DNA of 64,000 nucleotides from Bedellia somnulentella (Eukaryota; Arthropoda; Insecta; Lepidoptera; Bedelliidae). Position 1 is the first letter of the stretch. Every line of letters begins with the position of its first letter. The position numbers and the translations under genes were made by a program. Below are positions 51,101 through 58,784 of the stretch, one piece after another. The DNA is taken from NCBI GenBank assembly GCA_963576735.1, contig OY755178.1:8804001-8868000 (forward strand), written 5' to 3'. A model generated the notes under the pieces. It was not told the origin of the DNA and did no database searches. It saw only the letters and a program-made list of their open reading frames with translations.

Positions 51101-53330
51101 TCGTTGGGATTATATATTCCTTTGTGAGGTTGTCAAAGATTTTGATTGTACTGTCCGTAGAAGGCAAACTCGGAGGACATATTTAGATGAAATAGAAAAT
51201 GTATTCAATAAGACAGGCGTCCGAAGTATGAAGAAAAAAAGGAATGTACGAAAAGATTGATTGATATAGATGAAGCTAGAGTGGTTTGCCAGGATTATAC
51301 GGAGTAACGATCGATTTACTACGATCTGCTACTGCCTACCGCAACGGGAACTAATAGCGTGAACTATGTATGCATGATTATTTATCTTATAGATGTTTTG
51401 TATGACTTTGTATTTTGTAGACCAATTGGAAGCGGTTTTATATTACACATATATTTACATCCATTTTAAAACAAACTAAATAATAGCCTAGCATACATAC
51501 ATTAATGTTCCATTTTCAACTTGGTCTTATTTCAATGTTTTCCGCTAAAGTTTGACTTAAGAAACTATGAATTTAAGTAAATCTTCAAACTTATGGCCAC
51601 TTCTGACCGTTAAAATTAATGCTATTTTGTAAAGCTTAACGAAGTTTATTAAACGAATAGAGCAAAAGAGCTCTCATCCTTCATAGCTAGGGATATCGCG
51701 TTATTTCAGTGAATAATTAAGCAGATCACAATTGTAGATTTTTGTTTCATATTCATTCATCTATGAACAAAAACAAGAAGCTATAATAGGTATAATTTAG
51801 GATCTTTCAAAGCGGTGAACGAATTGTATTTTTTATTTTAAGTGAAAATAATTAATGGAATCAAAATAAAAACAAAAGTATCATTACTACTGTGAGTGTA
51901 TTATACTACTATTATATTTCAACCCAGATCATACACATGGGGTTAAGTTCTTCAAAACAAAATCACCTTTCTTTTGCCTGGTCATTCGTATTGTGGGGTG
52001 TTTTCGAACAATTAAAATTTTGATCATAATGGGAGATTTGCATGAATATGATAGGAGTTCTAGGTGCTGTAAAATGCTTGTTTGACTTAATGGTAAACTT
52101 TGTATACCAGTATTTCGTAGGAAAGTTTTAGGTAGGTATGCATACTATGTTATGTACTATCAAATTTGACACGTAAAAAAGCTTCCAATGTGTCTCCTAC
52201 GATTCGTCAAAAGCCAAAACTGATACTAAGTTCAGATTTATGTATTGATATTTCTTTATACATATACTGATAAGAGTCATCTACGGTATTAATGTAGCTT
52301 GTTAGCTATAAGAAGCGAATACGAGTCGCATCACTAGCCTATATACTTAGATTTGTTTCTGTGATTGTTTGTTTGTAATAAATAGGCTCTAATACCGCTT
52401 AACCGATATAAAAATATTTTTTTGAATTGATGCCTACAACCCTGCCAAAGAGACATGGGCTTAACATAACGCTAAATTTTATGGTGAGAAGGGATATAAT
52501 ATTTCGTGCATATTTGAAAAAAAAACTGCCTGTGCGAAGCTGGGTGCACTACTCGCATAAATTTAAAATTGTAAAAGTAACTTAAGATGAGTCTTAAGAT
52601 GTCTTATACATAACTAACACAGTGAAGGACTAAAGACACATTAAAGCAAACATATCAACATCTCTTTCACTTTTCGCAGTCCATTGAAATGAAAGTTGTA
52701 CCGCGTTAACATATTAATAACTGTATATTTTTCATCTAATATTCTTGTCTGCACCAGTCTATAATGTACGTTACATTTACACAAAAACGGTTACTGTTAC
52801 GCCGTGTTATGCGGTTTCTAACTGCTATTGCTACACGCGAATATCCAAGACCTACAAACTCTACATTCTGCTAAAGAGGTCGTGACCCACGCAGAGCGAC
52901 TAAAAGCTATAAACTTGAGTGAAATCATTGGATAGTGAACTATAAAATAATGGGCAATCAATATGAGGATCTGATTGTAAATAAAATATAGGTAGGTATT
53001 TTTTCGAATGCCAAAAGTTATTTGGAAATAAGCTTGTCATATAAGTGTGGGTCAACTGAAAACATTTAATCATATTTCAAAAAGAAATGGTTGATATTAT
53101 GATGAATTAATAATAAATACATTATTACCTAATAACGCATGAGTATTACATAATAGCGAAAGCAGGAAACTCAACTTATTGATATCGAGAAAAACCATCC
53201 CCGACATTCATTCGCAACCATAAACCACAAGAATATCTCGGGAATGCAATTAAAATTTCACAAAGAGTAATACTGAAAAATCAGCGTACCAACTGTCATT
53301 ATCAGTGAGCATTTTCTGCATATCGCACAT
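35995..53330 (-). CDS. Gene C: four-finger C2H2 zinc-finger protein, complete
   Basis: Thirteen exons join on the minus strand: 53330-53290, 51084-50949, 49341-49224, 48443-48336, 48029-47952, 47222-47143, 46219-46082, 45382-45284, 44030-43865, 43520-43295, 41917-41751, 37142-37003 and 36147-35995. They total 1650 nt, giving 549 residues plus TGA, and every phase agrees. The N-terminal two-thirds is low-complexity, rich in Q, N, T and V, with no finger. Then come KKKKKYKKKPPKPAKPKPG (likely nuclear import) and four fingers: YCCPECHMAY, CGICGAGLKRKEHL, CAVCRKGFKRREHL and CGECGKGFYRKDHL. A finger-free C-terminus ends LDALLAQNT. Family knowledge predicts a nuclear DNA-binding regulator. It is paralogous to B and shares the EITIH-plus-final-exon ending with A. 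Confidence 0.88.
36148..37002 (-). other. Last intron of gene C
   Basis: Contains a small diverged S1 head near 36435-36500 (GTCGGCTTAGAATGACGCTA). Otherwise AT-rich, with nothing else supported. Confidence 0.5.
37003..37142 (-). CDS. Gene C exon 12: second half of finger 4
   Basis: Acceptor TTTCTTAG, donor GTAAGT. Completes the finger as GFYRKDHLRKHARSH, then a charged and Gly/Ala-rich stretch, ending EITIH in phase 0. Confidence 0.87.
37188..37425 (+). repeat. SINE family S1 copy, full length
   Basis: Begins CTGTGTAGTGCCGGCTTAGA and ends TATAGCCGTGAGTATATG. It lies 45 bases upstream of the acceptor of gene C exon 12 and is antisense to the gene. Confidence 0.85.
37517..41036 (-). mobile_element. 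hAT transposon, 3520 bp, complete ends and perfect 8-bp TSD
   Basis: TTCGGGGC occurs at 37509-37516 and again at 41037-41044, a perfect 8-bp target duplication. The inverted ends are TAGTAATGTGCCGTT and its counterpart with one mismatch (TAGTGATGTGCCGTT). Inside each end are several TTCCCAGTA/TTCCCGGTA-type subterminal motifs. One transposase region lies on the minus strand. It is inserted in a gene C intron in the same orientation as the gene. Confidence 0.93.
37992..40552 (-). pseudogene. hAT transposase with BED finger, frameshifted
   Basis: Exon 1, 40552-40284, starts MKPKSKVYDYFISK and has a BED-type finger (CSFC... HLKKC). A donor GTAAGT at 40283 splices in phase to TTTTAG|ATG at 39613. 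The body keeps hAT landmarks: AIDGWSNLRNESI, ISDNASNM, GCLAHSLHLLIGD, TRWGS, AAAILDPNNQG, and the C-terminal dimerisation block SVPATSASVERSFSTFSNVH. Single-base frameshifts occur at about 39400-39425, 38935-38960, 38505-38515 and a run of seven T at 38302-38308. As read the protein is broken. Sequencing error at the homopolymer is possible but does not explain all four. Confidence 0.85.
41152..41741 (-). repeat. 17-copy minisatellite derived from a gene C splice-donor junction
   Basis: Seventeen units of 34-35 bp, each starting AAAAGTTACC on the plus strand. They abut the real exon-intron junction at 41742-41760, which has the same AAAAGTTACCTTTCCCACAC. On the minus strand each unit contains the last dozen or so exon bases and the donor GTAACTTTT. 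Three unit types alternate (CTTTCCCACACTC, CCTTCGCCG, CTCTCACACACTC). Confidence 0.93.
41751..41917 (-). CDS. Gene C exon 11: fingers 2 and 3, half of finger 4
   Basis: Acceptor CAATATTTCCAG, donor GTAACT. Encodes LKRKEHLERHKLGHNPERPY, CAVCRKGFKRREHLNLHTVI, then MCGECGKG at phase 1. It is squeezed between a SINE at its acceptor and the minisatellite at its donor. Confidence 0.88.
41935..42108 (-). mobile_element. Fold-back tRNA SINE (family S3), copy C, with TSD, core inverted
   Basis: Flanked by AAATATTGGGTAT at 41922-41934 and 42109-42121. It holds a 73-base tRNA-like core (41970-42042, minus) with a perfect 7-bp acceptor stem (GACACTG/CAGTGTC), a 4-bp D stem and a 5-bp T stem. The tail AGTAATAATCCCCACATGAG lies on the opposite side of the core from copies A and B. 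The left duplication is only 4 bases from the exon 11 acceptor. Confidence 0.85.
41970..42042 (-). repeat. tRNA-like core, well folded, within the SINE
   Basis: 73 bases with A box TAGCTCAGTTGG and B box GGTTCGAACC. The acceptor, D and T stems pair perfectly. The anticodon stem pairs only four base pairs around an eight-base loop (GGCGTATA), so it is probably a SINE promoter rather than a working tRNA. A scanner could easily call it a tRNA. Confidence 0.7.
42178..42424 (+). repeat. SINE family S1 copy
   Basis: Begins CTGTGTAATGCCGGCTTAGA and ends AGCCGTGAGTATACATGTAT. Near full length, antisense to gene C. Confidence 0.85.
42480..42870. repeat. AGCTT/GGCTT-rich degenerate repeat block
   Basis: Dense in short palindrome-like words (GAGCTTTGAGCC, AGGCTTGCAGCCTTGAGGCT, AAGCTTTAAAGGCTTAAAGC) in both orientations. 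It has no period I can define and no coding frame. Confidence 0.6.
42899..43020 (-). repeat. LINE 3'-end repeat (copy 2)
   Basis: Contains AATAACTCTTTATTGTACAT and GATCTCTTCCAGACAACC, the reverse complement of the unit at 12388-12520 and near identical to 44868-44996. Confidence 0.7.
43191..43247. repeat. Perfect 22-bp hairpin in gene C intron
   Basis: TTTATTTACCTTGTTTGGAG plus CA at 43191-43212, a 13-base loop, then its exact reverse complement at 43226-43247. It lies 48 bases downstream of the donor of gene C exon 10. Confidence 0.9.
43295..43520 (-). CDS. Gene C exon 10: lysine-rich segment, finger 1, start of finger 2
   Basis: Acceptor CACTTTTCAG, donor GTGAGT. Encodes KKKKKYKKKPPKPAKPKPG, then YCCPECHMAYQEKEQLELHL and CGICGAG. 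Exits in phase 2 inside finger 2. Confidence 0.86.
43865..44030 (-). CDS. Gene C exon 9
   Basis: Acceptor CTTCTCCAG, donor GTAATT. Encodes QAQWLPVSLQQFLKLNPVAK, then an acidic stretch (EITIQPITEDKKDMDCE). No known domain. Confidence 0.82.
44527..44770 (-). repeat. SINE S1 copy joined head-to-head to a second S1 head
   Basis: 44527-44710 is a minus-strand S1. At 44711 it meets a plus-strand S1 start (CCGTGTAGTGCCGGCATAGA), so the two 5' ends face each other. Rearranged. Confidence 0.7.
44868..44996 (-). repeat. LINE 3'-end repeat (copy 3)
   Basis: Same sequence as 42899-43020 (AATAACTCTTTATTGCACAT to CTTCCAGACAACC). Confidence 0.7.
45284..45382 (-). CDS. Gene C exon 8
   Basis: Acceptor TTGTTCCAG, donor GTGAGT. 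Encodes ESSQGTDTLTETVPETVPGQ then QELVEYLNKLPPQ. Phase 0 both ends. Confidence 0.82.
46082..46219 (-). CDS. Gene C exon 7: Asn-rich
   Basis: Acceptor GATTGCAG, donor GTGAGT. Encodes VFITQNQQILITNPEDTK, a seven-Asn run and an acidic end (VKEEFDENTNDD), which has the form of a SUMO-type VKEE site. Phase 0 both ends. Confidence 0.82.
46504..46914. mobile_element. 411-bp TIR element with 44-bp perfect inverted ends and 8-bp TSD
   Basis: ATTGGAGG occurs at 46496-46503 and 46915-46922. Both ends start CACTGACCTCCATTATACTA and stay identical for 44 bases. A second inner pair (GAAGGAAC and GGAACTA words) extends the fold. The 8-bp duplication fits hAT or P superfamilies. No coding region. Confidence 0.9.
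47143..47222 (-). CDS. Gene C exon 6
   Basis: Acceptor TTTGTTTCAG, donor GTAAGT. Encodes LQVVSLPQEMQLMQSSQNDN then KDQMHQ. Phase 1 in, 0 out. Confidence 0.82.
47249..47386. mobile_element. 138-bp palindromic MITE copy 3
   Basis: Intact copy in the opposite orientation to copy 1, flanked by TAA on both sides. It lies 26 bases upstream of the gene C exon 6 acceptor on the minus strand. Confidence 0.9.
47632..47810 (-). repeat. Diverged SINE S2 fragment
   Basis: Shows ACAACTCAGCCATGTGTGTT, TGTGTAGGCTTGACTCAGGA and TTTGAGACA, matching the head and body of S2 at 11612-11900 with many changes. Confidence 0.5.
47952..48029 (-). CDS. Gene C exon 5
   Basis: Acceptor GTTCAACAG, donor GTGAGT. Encodes GAVLTLAYNPENNDNGIQLL then NSIPE. 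Phase 1 both ends. Confidence 0.82.
48336..48443 (-). CDS. Gene C exon 4: Gln-rich
   Basis: Acceptor GTGTTTGCAG, donor GTATAC. Encodes DPQQMVQIQVLSPNMLQPQQ, QPKCQMQIPIQGFQQ. Phase 1 both ends. A small LINE/SINE fragment (48185-48290) lies just downstream. Confidence 0.82.
48474..48591. repeat. Perfect tandem duplication, 59-bp unit
   Basis: TCTTTTAAAAAAATTTGTTC to CTTTTATGGAAGGA occurs twice, offset by 59 bases. It starts about 30 bases upstream of the gene C exon 4 acceptor region. Confidence 0.88.
48615..48712. repeat. Small fold-back sequence
   Basis: GCGATGAATAAGCAAA near the left end and TTTTGCTTATTCATCGC near the right form inverted ends about 15 bp long around a roughly 65-bp centre. 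No clear target duplication. Confidence 0.55.
49030..49209 (+). repeat. SINE S1 copy, internally deleted
   Basis: Begins TGTGTAGTGTTGGCTTAGAA, jumps to GAGGCGACTATGGGTATGGG and ends CCGTGAGTATATG with ATGT repeats. It ends 15 bases before gene C exon 3 (downstream side). Confidence 0.75.
49224..49341 (-). CDS. Gene C exon 3
   Basis: Acceptor TGTGTGTCAG, donor GTGGGA. Encodes MVGMVGEGMQYVRTLDGGAA then LAASPQLITLPIALPGAKP. GC-rich. Phase 0 in, 1 out. Confidence 0.8.
49342..50948 (-). other. Gene C intron 2
   Basis: 49490-49760 is a GC-richer block (CTGTCTCGCTCGCACGAATC) that I could not assign; it could be regulatory. 50650-50825 holds two tandem copies of a retroelement tail containing GGAGGCCTATGTCCAACAGT. 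The rest is AT-rich. Confidence 0.45.
50949..51084 (-). CDS. Gene C exon 2
   Basis: Donor GTAAGC. The acceptor is a tandem AG (TTCAGCAG), so splicing at either AG stays in frame and adds or drops one residue. Encodes EVDDEDMNFAFTTGGAPGTH then FVATSTGQLPVTKIQQGIAN. GC-rich. Confidence 0.82.
51165..51380 (+). mobile_element. RTE-like LINE 3' fragment
   Basis: Encodes a RRTYLDEIENVFNKTGVRSM-like end with a frameshift, then CGATCGATTTACTACGATCT and a tail with TAGCGTGAACTATGTATG. It begins about 80 bases upstream (minus strand) of the gene C exon 2 acceptor. Confidence 0.7.
51381..53289 (-). other. Gene C intron 1, remainder
   Basis: AT-rich. A Helitron-type fragment lies at about 52345-52560 (GTTTGTAATAAATAGGCTCT to CTGTGCGAAGCTGGGTGCAC). 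No other feature supported. Confidence 0.5.
53290..53330 (-). CDS. Gene C first coding exon
   Basis: ATG at 53330 followed by MCDMQKMLTDNDS and a donor GTACGC in phase 2. Joining to exon 2 gives a Cys codon and continues EVDDEDMNF. The exon is short, so I rely on the phase match and on the acidic continuity; another start further upstream is possible. Confidence 0.65.
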
Positions 53331-53720
53331 CGTAGCGCCAAGAGCGGGTCGGGCGTGACGAAAAAAAAACGTAAAAATCCGAAGCACAATTTCCCACCAC
53401 CAGTCCCACTATCCCACCACCGGCGCGGGACACAACGGGAGGACCATGGTAGGGCACAACACTGAGACAACCGAACGCCACCGCGCCACACAACAGTGAG
53501 TGGCCAGAGATGCTTGCCGCTCCCAAGAAAGTGGGTTAAAGAAAGTCTGATCGCGCCAACCGTCGAACACACGGCCAGATCTATGTGTGTATGTGGCTAC
53601 AGTGGTACTGAGCTCACTTTCTCTTAGCCGCCGCGCGTGTACTTTCACAAAGTCACGCCAGCGTCTGCGAGAGTTCTGGTCCGGAGCTCCGCAGGTTAGG
53701 TAACCTGTTATGATACACGG
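53331..53720 (-). promoter_or_regulatory. Gene C 5' leader / CpG-rich promoter region
   Basis: GC- and CpG-rich compared with its flanks (for example GCCGCCGCGCGTGTACTTTC). It lies directly upstream of the first coding exon on the same strand, as expected for the leader and promoter. A 120-codon minus-strand frame (53409-53771) crosses it, but it has no recognisable domain and is probably by chance. Confidence 0.5.
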
Positions 53721-53800
53721 CTCATCCGTCACACAGCCGACCAATTTGATAATTTTTGCATCTTGAAACACATATATTTGGTTGAATGATGTGTGTATCT

Positions 53801-53843
53801 GTCATATATCCATCTACATATAGAATGTAGATGGATATATGAC
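53801..53843. repeat. Perfect 19-bp hairpin with 5-base loop
   Basis: GTCATATATCCATCTACAT at 53801-53819, loop ATAGA, then its exact reverse complement at 53825-53843. It is not followed by a T run on either strand and resembles a short palindrome rather than a terminator. Confidence 0.92.
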
Positions 53844-54692
53844 AAAATAAACACGACAAAAAGAATACGAATTGTATTAGTTAACCAAAAAAAATTTGTA
53901 ATATTGATGTTCATGCCACAGGTTCGATCTATTATGGCAAATGTAAAACTATTTATTTTGTAGTGCTCTAGCTATGAATGTATTAGGTTTTAATTGCAAA
54001 TAAATATTATTAAATTATTTATAACAGTTAGTAACACTCTACTAATATATTTTTCTGTCATAATCATAATATTCATCTTTTTCCTAATTTCGTATGATAC
54101 TACAGCAGATAAACATTTAATTAATAAAAGTGTCTCTTTATTCTAATCGCATCTGGAAATACTCATGATTTTATAACCTGAAGTGAGATTTGTATCACAA
54201 ACAAATCAATTACTTTTTTTGCTAAAAACATTTTCTTAGAGCAAAAATACTCATCAAATTTTAATTGGCCTTCATATATAAGCAATCAAAGAGCTGAACC
54301 ATATGAACCGCAAATGCCAATACATATTTTTCGTTTAGGAATTCAGAATCTGTGATGATGCTATGATAATATATATTATATTTAAGTCCCCAAACTCAAA
54401 GATAACTCAAAAACATTTGAATAAATCAGTTAAAGGTGCTATAAGTAAGATATTTAAAATAATCCAGACACTTATTTCTGTATGACAAAAGCATTGTCCT
54501 GTGTTTATTTAGATAATCATAACACATTTTTTTTTACACTTGCTTAGTTATAATTTAGGGATGCAGTTATAAAAAATGCCTGTGTAATTTGTACTACCTA
54601 CCATCATTCAAAAGCATTTTGTTTCTGAAAAGAAACCTTATATTCTATTGCAAAAGCAGTATGGTTCTTTTTTTCATTTAGATTGGTGTTTA
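53844..54692. other. AT-rich DNA upstream of gene C
   Basis: No exon, repeat or motif that I can support. Confidence 0.5.
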
Positions 54693-54935
54693 TTATAAAC
54701 TCAAGGCTATAAATCCCTAAAAGGGGTAGCCAGAGCTTCAGAGTAATAATTTTTCAGCCATCTTTGGAAGTTGAGTGAGGAAAAGATAGAAGTAAAATAA
54801 GAATTCTTGGTGACCGAGTCTCCAACTGCATTGCACAAAAATCACTTAAAAAGTTCCAAAACCCTTAGTTGCCTCTTATGATCACCCATGGACAGAAATT
54901 TTGTAGTGCTATACTAAGCTGACACTACACAGCAA
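54693..54935 (-). repeat. SINE family S1 copy
   Basis: Tail AAACTCAAGGCTATAAATCC and head GCTGACACTACACAGC, moderately diverged. Confidence 0.8.
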
Positions 54936-55172
54936 TGGTGTTTATTACATTATAAATGTAATGTAAAATTATTATAAATGTGCAGTAAATGGCACAGGCC
55001 GCTGTATGTTTAGTAGTTTTAAGTGTTATTTCTTTTATTTGTTGTCCAAAAAATTAACCATCTACATTCAATTAAAAGCACATTACTCTCATATGTAGAC
55101 TTCAAGAAACTTTTCAAGCCTTATAAGAAATTTTGCATTATCACAGAATTAATAATAGACAACAGATAATAA

Positions 55173-55966
55173 TCTATACTAATATTATAAAGCTGAAGAG
55201 TTTGTTTGTTTGAACGCTAGGATCTCAGGAACTACCCAATCAAATCGAAAAATTCTTTTTGTGTTGGATAGTCCATTTATTGAGGAAGGTTTTAGGCTAT
55301 ATATCATCACGCTGCAACCAACAGGAGCCAACTATCAGCGAATAATGTTGCAAAAACGGGGATAATTATTCATACTAAGGCTTCCGTTGTGTGCGCTGCG
55401 TAAACGGTTTAAGTTACTCAAAAAAAATGTATCAAAGAATTATTTCTCTTTAAATGATCTAAAAAAATGCCTGCAACAGTATATGTCTAACTTTTAAGTT
55501 TCACTTACTATAACCATTTTTATGGTAAATAAATTTGGTCTAAATAAATATTAATCTTTATCCAAATAAATATGTTGTTGATTGAGAGTATTTAATTGAG
55601 AACAAAATTGTCCTTGACATCACTTAATTTAAATAAACACCTTAGAAGATAATACATTTTTTTCAATTAAATTCGCATTTAAAATATAATTTACAGGAAG
55701 CCAGATAATGATCAAATAACAACCTTAGGACACTTTTTATCCCAGATAAATTAAGAGATCAATAAATTTTCTTAAAAAATGGTTAAATAGACTAACTGAC
55801 TAAGAATCAATGCTCAGCCGAAACTACTATACTTATAAACTTACTATGAAAAACACCTTTTTTTCTCATCGCATGACAGAGACCCTCAACAGGTCAGTTA
55901 AATATTTCAGTTTGACCACGTGAAAGTCTACACTTTTGACAGTACGAAGTCTGTGGGGTCAGCTAG
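55173..55966 (+). mobile_element. Non-autonomous Helitron, 794 bp
   Basis: Begins TCTATACTAATATTATAAAG after an A and ends AGTCTGTGGGGTCAGCTAG before a T, as Helitrons do. Its first part matches the element at 21480-22934 closely (GAGTTTGTTTGTTTGAACGC). No coding region. Confidence 0.82.
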
Positions 55967-57377
55967 TAATGGATAAAATAGTTTGTGGCAAACAGCATTT
56001 AAGTCAAGACTGAGACTGAACTGATAACAATAAAAAAATAGCTACTTTAAGTGAGTTGTCGGGTTTTTCTTTATGATAATTACTTTTATAATAAGTGACA
56101 AAGCATTTTTTTTTTGATAATTTTTCTTTGTATGATATATTATTAGAAATGAGTTAAAGAGATCCAAGAGTTAGCAGTACAATGACTACCATCAATCTTT
56201 TTAATACAAGTCGGATTGATAAAAAATATGATTTGTCTTCTTGTCTTTTTATTTTGTAAAATTTAAGACGAAACTGTTTTCAATGAACTTAAGGTTAGTG
56301 TAATGGTATGCATACCTTAGTATAAGTATAAATTATTTTTAATAAAAAATATATAATGATGAATGATAATCTTGTTATATTACTTTTTTCTTATAAATGA
56401 ACTATAATATTTTATAATGGTATTTAACATAAGTTTCAATGGATTTATGTTTTATAACAACTTTATATTTGCAAACAATAGAAACCACAAGGTAAAGCAA
56501 ATTGGATTCTGGTTAGGTCAAGGGCAACTACAGTGAATTTAATGAATTGATATTAATAATTGTTTATCACAGGAGTTAATATTGACTGTAACATAACAAT
56601 ATTGTGATTATTTGAATCAAACATGAGAAAGAATGTATGAATCAAAATACATTCACAATCACAAAAAGGCAGTGTTTTCAATATCAAACATGGCCGTAGT
56701 TTTTATGTTACGCAATTAGGATAAATACTGGATAAATTGAATATATTTATCATTAAGTTTTTAAAAGATGTAATTAGAAGGCAGAAAGGTTGTTCACCCC
56801 TACCGAATCCTTTGACCGGGCATGCTGATGCTGACCATTGACGACGTCGTCGTGCGAACAACACATCCCCACCAAGCCTAGATCCCCTCCAAGAGTACAA
56901 ATCACTCCCGCTCCCGACACAACCACCGCCAGCCAGGAAAACGTAGGCAGAGGAGGGGTGGCACTCCGCCCTTCTTTGCGGCACTCTCCACTTTACGCCT
57001 CTACAGCCACGCGCGTCTCTAACGGTACAAAAGAGTACCGCTCGATAGCCACAAAAATAAGGTCATGGATATTCACACGCTGTAAACATTATAAATTGAA
57101 ATAAAACTCACCTCTAAAGAATCTGCAATTGTGCCCAAACACGTATTTAATATTTTGAGATAATGTCAATACATTACAATAAGGGAAAATGTTCAGTTAA
57201 ATCGATAGTAATATAACTTTCTTTTGATGAATCACAAACTAAATCCGCCATTAAGTTGTTTATTACTAGTTGACGTTAGATGGCGCGATATGAAATGACA
57301 GATAGACGACATGACAGTAATACAAAAACATTGGGAAGTGAATGTTGGTCGTTTCAATCTTAGGTTGGGACTTTGTT
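55967..57377. other. Intergenic, with a GC-rich patch and possible first exon
   Basis: 56765-57050 is GC-richer. On the minus strand at 57113 there is a consensus donor (TTTAGAG|GTGAGT), and the sequence just upstream could be an untranslated first exon of gene C or of another gene. There is no protein evidence. Confidence 0.35.
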
Positions 57378-57585
57378 ACTAATAAATAAAGAATAAATAA
57401 AGGAAAGAAAAGGTAAAGCAAACCGTATCGTATACCCGGATTACCCGGCCGGGGCGACGGTGGCGTATACCCGAGGTCGCGGGTTTGATTCCCGCCTGTG
57501 TCAAAATTTTTCTTTCCTTTATTTATTGTTTATTTATTAGTAATAATCCCCACATGAGGTTTTCATGAACAAAACATTTAAATTG
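57378..57585 (+). mobile_element. Fold-back tRNA SINE (family S3), copy B, with TSD
   Basis: Flanked by TGGGACTTTGTT at 57366-57377 and 57586-57597. It has left arm ACTAATAAATAAAGAATAAA with GGAAAGAAAA, the 3' half of the tRNA-like core (GGTCGCGGGTTTGATTCCCG), the inverted arm TTTTTCTTTCCTTTATTTAT, then tail AGTAATAATCCCCACATGAG. It inserted as one unit. Confidence 0.85.
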
Positions 57586-57917
57586 TGGGACTTTGTTCTT
57601 GGTCACATTTAATTTAATCTTGAACTCTGTGTTTACATTACACAAGTAGGTACAAGTAATCATAAAAAGGGAGAATGTGACAAGACAATGCGACATTTCA
57701 CTTAGAGCCGGCCGCCACATGTATGGTGAAAACACTTTTGATGTTTCAACGGATGGCATATTGTATGGATACGCTGCTGCTGGCTATTCGGCTTCACCAT
57801 GATTTTATATGTACTGGGCGGCAAGGAATCATCTTTTTATCGGATAATCAGGTGATTCAAGCCTGCAATATCCTTCCAAACTGGGTTAAATCGTGGTTAA
57901 ATCTTACTAATTAAATT

Positions 57918-58002
57918 TGTGAGTTTACCCCTCGGGGATCGAACCCGAGACCTCCGTACTTGAAGCCAAGCGCTTACCCGCGAGACCTTGCAGGCAGGCA
58001 AA
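57918..58002 (-). repeat. tRNA-like SINE head, another type
   Basis: The minus strand has GGTCTCGCGGGTAAGCGC and B-box-like GGTTCGATCCCC about 40 bases apart, flanked by TTTGTGAG/CTCACAAA inverted words. Different from the S2 and S3 heads. Confidence 0.55.
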
Positions 58003-58256
58003 GACTATCTCACAAACTTGCACGTTTGTTGCACTGCACACATAGTCCGGATCCCGGATGATTGTCTTTTCGAGTACATCCTGTTCCTTTTTAAATATGA
58101 AACAAAATCTTAAGGTAAATTAATAAATAAACACTCAGTCTTGAATGTTATTTATATGTGTATTATATAATATTAAATATATCGTTAAATTAGTATCCCA
58201 TAATACAAGTTCTACTTAGTTTGTGGCTAACTTGATCTGTGTAATATATATTTTAT

Positions 58257-58305
<49 letters not shown>
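58257..58305. repeat. AT dinucleotide microsatellite
   Basis: About 24 uninterrupted AT units, directly abutting the CTAG end of the Helitron at 58306. Confidence 0.95.
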
Positions 58306-58306
<1 letters not shown>

Positions 58307-58429
58307 TAGCAGCCCGTCCCGGCTTCGCTCGGGCATGAATTATCATTAACATTTTGTTTTCTATTTTATTACATGTATTATTATTTTAATATATTTTTTT
58401 TAAGTTTTAAGCTATGTTATATTTTTTTG

Positions 58430-58674
58430 CTGTGTAGTGTCGGCTTAGAATAGCACTACCCCATTTCTTCCGGTGGGTGTACGTAACAGGCGACTAATGG
58501 TTTTGGGGCTTTTGAGGGATTTTTGGTCGATGCGGTTGGTGACCCATCACCGACAACCTTTATTTCACCATCTTTTCCCCACACAACTTCCAAAAGTGGC
58601 TGAGGAATTTCGGATTCCTTAGCTCTGGCTACGCCTTCTAGGGATTTATAGCCGTGAGTATATGTATGTATGTA
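58430..58674 (+). repeat. SINE family S1, reference copy with 15-bp TSD
   Basis: Flanked by TGTTATATTTTTTTG at 58415-58429 and 58675-58689. This fixes the ends of the family: 245 bp from CTGTGTAGTGTCGGCTTAGA to the ATGT run. The body contains GGCGATGCGGTTGGTGACCC and the tail hairpin. Target duplications of this length point to LINE machinery. Confidence 0.92.
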
Positions 58675-58784
58675 TGTTATATTTTTTTGTATTTATATTT
58701 AGATATATTTTTTTATTTTTTTTATTTTTTATAATGAGTAATTACATCAAAAGCCATTCAATTTATAGAGTTAGAGCTTCCCTG

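Noticed and set aside
53409..53771. 120-codon minus-strand frame upstream of gene C
   Set aside because: No recognisable domain. It overlaps the CpG-rich leader and cannot be joined in frame to the gene. Probably a chance frame in GC-rich DNA.
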